DNA from: Planctomycetia bacterium
Lineage (GTDB): Bacteria > Planctomycetota > GCA-002687715
DNA length: 64,000 nt
NCBI GenBank assembly: GCA_005790545.1
Contig: SXUL01000115.1
Coordinates: forward strand, 1 to 64,000
Reading direction: 5' to 3'
The translations under genes and the position numbers were made by a program. Shown in pieces: positions 60,299 through 64,000 of the stretch (position 1 is its first letter; each line of letters opens with the position of its first letter). A model generated the notes under the pieces. That model worked only from the letters and a program-made list of their open reading frames with translations, made no database searches and was not told where the DNA came from.

Positions 60299-61741
60299 CG
60301 TGGTCACGCAGCGATTGCGACCACCGCGCTTGGCGGCATAGAGCCTCCGGTCCGCGATGGCCACGAGCTTCTTCGCATCGCCACCAGCTTCGTCCCCGTG
60401 CGCGACGCCGAGGCTGATCGTGCATGCCGGTGCTCCCGGCTCTGCGGGCGTCGCCGCGATGATGCTGCGCAGGCGTTCCGCCACCACGGCACCATCTGCT
60501 CCAGCGTCGTGCGTGAGGACTGCGAATTCCTCGCCGCCACAGCGGAAGGCCTCGCCCGCGCGCGAGTGCACTCTCACGAGGCTGCCGAGCCGTCGCAAGA
60601 CCGCATCGCCCGCCGGGTGACCATGCTGGTCGTTGATGGCCTTGAAGTGGTCCACGTCGAAGAACACAAGGCTGCCCTTGCGCCCCGTATCCGCCAGAGC
60701 CACATCGAAGGCTGCCCGGTTGAGGAGCCCCGTCAGTGCGTCCGTGCGCGAATCCACGCGGAGGCGCTGCGCTTCCGCCTCGGCTTTTTGCACGCGCTCT
60801 TCCTGCTGGATGTTGTCGCTCAGGAGCGATTCCTGGGCATCGGCAAGTTGCAACGCGAGTTCCTCCCGCGCGCCGCCTCCGATATCCAGATCCATGATCT
60901 GGGCCAGCTCGGTCGCTTGGCGACTGATGCGCTCCTGCAACTGCCGCGCCGTTTCCTGATCGACGCGCATCAGTTCCACCAGTTGACGCAGCGTGCTGCC
61001 CGCCGTGAGCTCGGTTTCCGCCACGCTGTGTGCGCAGCGAAGCGCCTCCACGATGTGTGCGGCCTGATCGTTGCCGCTCGCGGTGTCGTGGTGAGTTCGC
61101 ACTGGCTCCGTAAGCAGCGGCGCGAGCCCCCAATAACGGAGCATCGCCGCCATGAGATCCGCATGGGTGAATCCCAGCACGGCACGCTCGACCTCCGGAT
61201 CAGGATGGCCGGCCTTGAACGACTTCAGCACACTGGCCCAACCCTCGGGGCGCGCATTCAGCAGCACCCCGGTGCCAGCGTCCATCAGAAGTCCGCAGAG
61301 AAACGCTTCCTCCGCCACAGCCGGACAGCGCATCAATGCGCATTCGCGTGCCGTGACAGCGGAGAAGACCGCGCGTCGGCGAAAGGCCCGGTACAGCGGT
61401 GCTGCGGGATCATCGCTCGAGGGTTCGCGGGTCGCGGTCAGCGAGAGGCTGATGGCGGTGAAGCGCACGTTCTTGAGACCGAGCAGCATGACTGCCTGGC
61501 GCAAGTTCGTGACCGTCCGCGAGCGAGCGAACAGCGACGAATTCGCGAGCTTCAGAAGGCGCGCGGCAAGAGCCGGGTCTTTCCCCGCCGCGTCAGCGAC
61601 AGCGATCACGTCTGGTTCCGCGGCGCGCGTACGGCGCACCACTTCGAGTGCCACCGCCGGCATGGGCGGAATGACACCACTCTGGATGAATGCGGACAGT
61701 CTGTCCGCGGCTTGTGACACGGGCACGGGCAACCTCGACAC
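60293..61741 (-). CDS. HDOD-GGDEF regulatory protein (diguanylate cyclase-type)
   Basis: A 482-residue signalling protein. The first 270 residues form an HDOD domain (VIPPMPAVALEVVRR, DPALAARLLKLANSSLF, LGLKNVRFTAISL). A coiled linker (QEERVQKAEAEAQRLRVDSRTDALTG) leads to a GGDEF domain with the active GGEEF (FRCGGEEFAVL) and DVDHFKAINDQHGHPAGD. It should make cyclic-di-GMP in response to an unknown input. The start is taken as the GTG at 61741; the frame extends farther. It follows gyrB by 124 bp. Confidence 0.85.
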   Translation of the reverse strand: MSRLPVPVSQAADRLSAFIQSGVIPPMPAVALEVVRRTRAAEPDVIAVADAAGKDPALAARLLKLANSSLFARSRTVTNLRQAVMLLGLKNVRFTAISLSLTATREPSSDDPAAPLYRAFRRRAVFSAVTARECALMRCPAVAEEAFLCGLLMDAGTGVLLNARPEGWASVLKSFKAGHPDPEVERAVLGFTHADLMAAMLRYWGLAPLLTEPVRTHHDTASGNDQAAHIVEALRCAHSVAETELTAGSTLRQLVELMRVDQETARQLQERISRQATELAQIMDLDIGGGAREELALQLADAQESLLSDNIQQEERVQKAEAEAQRLRVDSRTDALTGLLNRAAFDVALADTGRKGSLVFFDVDHFKAINDQHGHPAGDAVLRRLGSLVRVHSRAGEAFRCGGEEFAVLTHDAGADGAVVAERLRSIIAATPAEPGAPACTISLGVAHGDEAGGDAKKLVAIADRRLYAAKRGGRNRCVTTG

Positions 61742-61865
61742 CTTGTCCCGCCGCGCAGTTGCGCAGCGCACTCTGAGCCCGGAAACCCCGCGCCCGCGGG
61801 GTGGCCTTTTCCGGACCTCGTGCGCCCCTCCTATCGGCAGGGTGAGCGCAGCGCATGATCCGCCT

Positions 61866-64000
61866 TCAGACGTCGAGTTGCTGGACGTTGAGCGCGTTGC
61901 GCTCGATGAACTCGCGCCGCGGCGCCACTTCTTCGCCCATGAGCAATGAAAAGACTCCGTCCTGGTTCCCGTCCTCGGGAACGGCGACGCGCAGTAGCAC
62001 ACGCTTCGCGGGGTCCATTGTGGTCTCCCACAGTTGGTCCGGGTTCATTTCGCCCAGTCCCTTGTAGCGCTGCACGTCGATGCCCTGCTTCCCGGCTTCG
62101 TGCACGGCTGCGGGAAGGTCGCGCAACCTCGACAAGGCGCGTTTGCTCTCGTTGTGTCGCGTGCGCACCTCGAAACGGAAATCGTCTTCCACGTCCGGAA
62201 CACGCGCGCCGGAGGAGAAATCGAAGTCCGCTGCCGTGAAGCCATGCGTTCGCAGCTGGCGCAGCAGTTGCGCGAGCTCGCTGCTGCCCCAGATCTCGTT
62301 GAGCACGAGATCCGCTTGCGCGCGCGTCGCGGTGTTCGCGTCGCCGTCGCAAACCACCAGTGCGCGGCCGAGGCGTGCCTCCTCGGCACTGCGGAATGCG
62401 GCCAATTCGTCCACATCGTAGAAGAATTGAGGCGCTGCACCGGCGCGTCCATGCCAACGGGGCAGCGCGAGTTCCTCGCCGCGCGCGAGGGCGAGGTAGT
62501 CCGCAAGCGAGAGGCCGACGCGCCGCAACTGGCCCTCGCGTGCCGCGAGTCTCTGCACCACTCCGAGCAGTGCCTCCAGCTCGGCGCCTTCCACAGAGCG
62601 GCCTTGCGCTCCGCGCACCACCAGCACGGATTCGGCGATCCCGAGCCGCGCCAGTTCGGCTTCCATCTCCGCGCTCGTCAGCACGTAGCGCTCCGAGCTG
62701 CGGCTCTTCACCCGGAAGAGCGGCGGCTGCGCGATGTGCACATGCCCCGCGGTGATGAGAGCCCGCATATGGCGATGGAAGAAGGTGAGCAACAAGGTGC
62801 GGATGTGGTTTCCGTCCACATCGGCGTCCGTCATGATGATCACGCGGCCATAGCGGAGCTTCGCGAGGTTCAGGTCTTCGCCGATGCCGCAGCCCAACGC
62901 ACCGATGAGTGCCTTGATTTCATCGTGGTCGAGAACTTTGCCGAGTTTCGATTTCTGGACGTTGAGGATCTTGCCCTTGAGCGGCAGGATGGCTTGGGTT
63001 GCGCGATCGCGGCCCTGCTTCGCCGAGCCACCGGCGCTGTCACCTTCGACGATGAAGATCTCGGCGCTCGCGCGGTCCCGCGTGGTGCAGTCGGCGAGCT
63101 TGTCGGGCAGGCCGCCACCGCGCAGTGTGCTTTTCCGGAGCACGTTTTCGCTGGCCTTGCGTGCTGCTTCGCGCGCCTCGGCGATGATGCGCGCCTTCTC
63201 GACGATGGACTTCGCGTCTGCTGGGTGCTCTTCAAGCCAGCGCGAGAGCTCCGCGTAGACCGTGGACTGCACGACGGTCTGCGCGTCGCGATTGGCGAGC
63301 TTCACCTTGGTCTGGCTCTCGAAGGCCGGGTCAGGCAGGCGCAACGACACCACCGCCACGAGGCCTTCCTTCAGGTCCGCGCCGGTGAGCGGTTCGTCAT
63401 CCTTGCCGCGGCCCTTGATCCAGGCGTTGAAAGCGCTGGTGAGGGCTGTGCGGAAGCCCGTCAGGTGTGTGCCGCCGGAAGCGGTACCGATGGTGTTGGC
63501 AAACGTCAGCACCGTCTCGCCCATGGACGTGTTGTATTGGAGTCCAACCTCCACGTCGTAGATGGCGGTCTTGCCATTCTCGCGCGGAAGTGGCGTTTGC
63601 GCGCGGAAGTAGATCGGGTTTTTGTGAACGAGCTCGTGGCCTTCGCCGAGCGAGCGCACGAATTCGCGCACGCCATCCGGGAAATGAAGCATGTCCACGC
63701 GGTCGTCTTCCGCGCGCTCATCCTCGAACTCGATGCGCACGCCGGCATTGAGGAACGCGAGTTGTTTCAGGCGCGCGATGAGCACTTCGGCCTTGAATTC
63801 CATCACCTTCATCACAGCCGGGTCGGGCTTGAAGGTCACCTTGGTGCCGCGCTGGTCCGTCGTGCCGAGCACCTTCAACTGCTGCGCGGTCACGCCCTGC
63901 TCGAAGCGGATGAGATGCGCCTTGTTGTCGCGATAGACCTCGACCTCCATCCAGAGCGAGAGCGCACACACACAGGAGACACCGACGCCGTGCAAGCCGC
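61866..64000 (-). CDS. gyrB: DNA gyrase subunit B, C-terminal part (cut by window edge)
   Basis: The ATPase subunit of gyrase; its first part lies right of the window. At the edge the sequence enters within GLHGVGVSCVCALS of the ATPase domain, then runs through the transducer to the TOPRIM motifs EIFIVEGDSAGGSAKQGRDR and IMTDADVDGNHI, and the tail QRYKGLGEMNPDQLWETTMDP. An insert of roughly 190 residues between TOPRIM and tail is like that of proteobacterial GyrB. Confidence 0.95.
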   Translation of the reverse strand, partial: GLHGVGVSCVCALSLWMEVEVYRDNKAHLIRFEQGVTAQQLKVLGTTDQRGTKVTFKPDPAVMKVMEFKAEVLIARLKQLAFLNAGVRIEFEDERAEDDRVDMLHFPDGVREFVRSLGEGHELVHKNPIYFRAQTPLPRENGKTAIYDVEVGLQYNTSMGETVLTFANTIGTASGGTHLTGFRTALTSAFNAWIKGRGKDDEPLTGADLKEGLVAVVSLRLPDPAFESQTKVKLANRDAQTVVQSTVYAELSRWLEEHPADAKSIVEKARIIAEAREAARKASENVLRKSTLRGGGLPDKLADCTTRDRASAEIFIVEGDSAGGSAKQGRDRATQAILPLKGKILNVQKSKLGKVLDHDEIKALIGALGCGIGEDLNLAKLRYGRVIIMTDADVDGNHIRTLLLTFFHRHMRALITAGHVHIAQPPLFRVKSRSSERYVLTSAEMEAELARLGIAESVLVVRGAQGRSVEGAELEALLGVVQRLAAREGQLRRVGLSLADYLALARGEELALPRWHGRAGAAPQFFYDVDELAAFRSAEEARLGRALVVCDGDANTATRAQADLVLNEIWGSSELAQLLRQLRTHGFTAADFDFSSGARVPDVEDDFRFEVRTRHNESKRALSRLRDLPAAVHEAGKQGIDVQRYKGLGEMNPDQLWETTMDPAKRVLLRVAVPEDGNQDGVFSLLMGEEVAPRREFIERNALNVQQLDV

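Overview
The window is GC-rich, densely coded DNA from a Gram-negative bacterium. It has genes for KDO synthesis, an LptD-like LPS exporter, DapF, TatA and both gyrase subunits. The secreted proteins (FG-GAP and RCC1 propellers, a metzincin, NIDO-like and Ig-like proteins, several with a shared type of C-terminal beta domain) and the GyrA drug-pocket sequence GDQVVYPT recall Planctomycetota. That phylum assignment is an inference and no 16S gene is present. No gene-free stretch exceeds 300 bases.

Layout. 1-9734 (minus): one tightly coupled heme operon, hemE-hemN-hemH-hemY-hemX-hemA-hemC-hemD-hemB-hemL, covering every step from glutamyl-tRNA to protoheme; hemL runs off the left edge. 9834-12422: citrate synthase and a divergent CPA2-type antiporter. 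12358-15089 (minus): two secreted proteins of unknown role. 15199-19408 (plus): CinA-like protein, transaldolase, GH3 acyl-amide synthetase, alpha/beta hydrolase. 19439-23407 (minus): an FG-GAP protein and a HExxHxxGxxH metalloprotease of visibly lower GC. This pair is bracketed by a 63-bp direct repeat that is the 3' end of the hydrolase gene. The protease start carries three 8-bp tandem repeats that put a well-placed ATG out of frame. 23629-29336: GT-C membrane protein, NIDO-like secreted protein, DJ-1 protein, purM, a small protein, and tRNA-Leu(GAG) with a terminator hairpin.

29464-39562: a large anchored protein of unknown function, a class I aminotransferase, plsC, gyrA, an orphan DGQHR protein, ftsH. 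39656-41138: a frameshifted IS1182-type element ending 5 bp from the dapF stop. 41144-45643 (minus): dapF, a small secreted protein, a seven-repeat RCC1 protein split by a -1 frameshift at a slippery G GGA AAA, and a beta-CASP MBL protein whose 3' end also appears as a degraded copy on the far side of the RCC1 gene. 45678-53274: thioesterase, then a minus-strand operon M50 protease-scpA-methyltransferase-like-lipoprotein-sfsA-queD-M61 peptidase-DUF72. 53324-60284 (plus): a canonical promoter driving kdsD-kdsC-LptA/C-like-lptD and then tatA, an envelope (KDO/LPS export) unit. 60293-64000 (minus): an HDOD-GGDEF regulator and gyrB, which runs off the right edge.

The most unusual material is the pair of apparent secreted-protein cassettes (19.4-23.5 kb and 42.4-44.3 kb). 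Each is bracketed by copies of a neighbouring gene's 3' end, and each contains a frame-disrupting sequence (the 8-bp repeat, or the slippery/homopolymer site).
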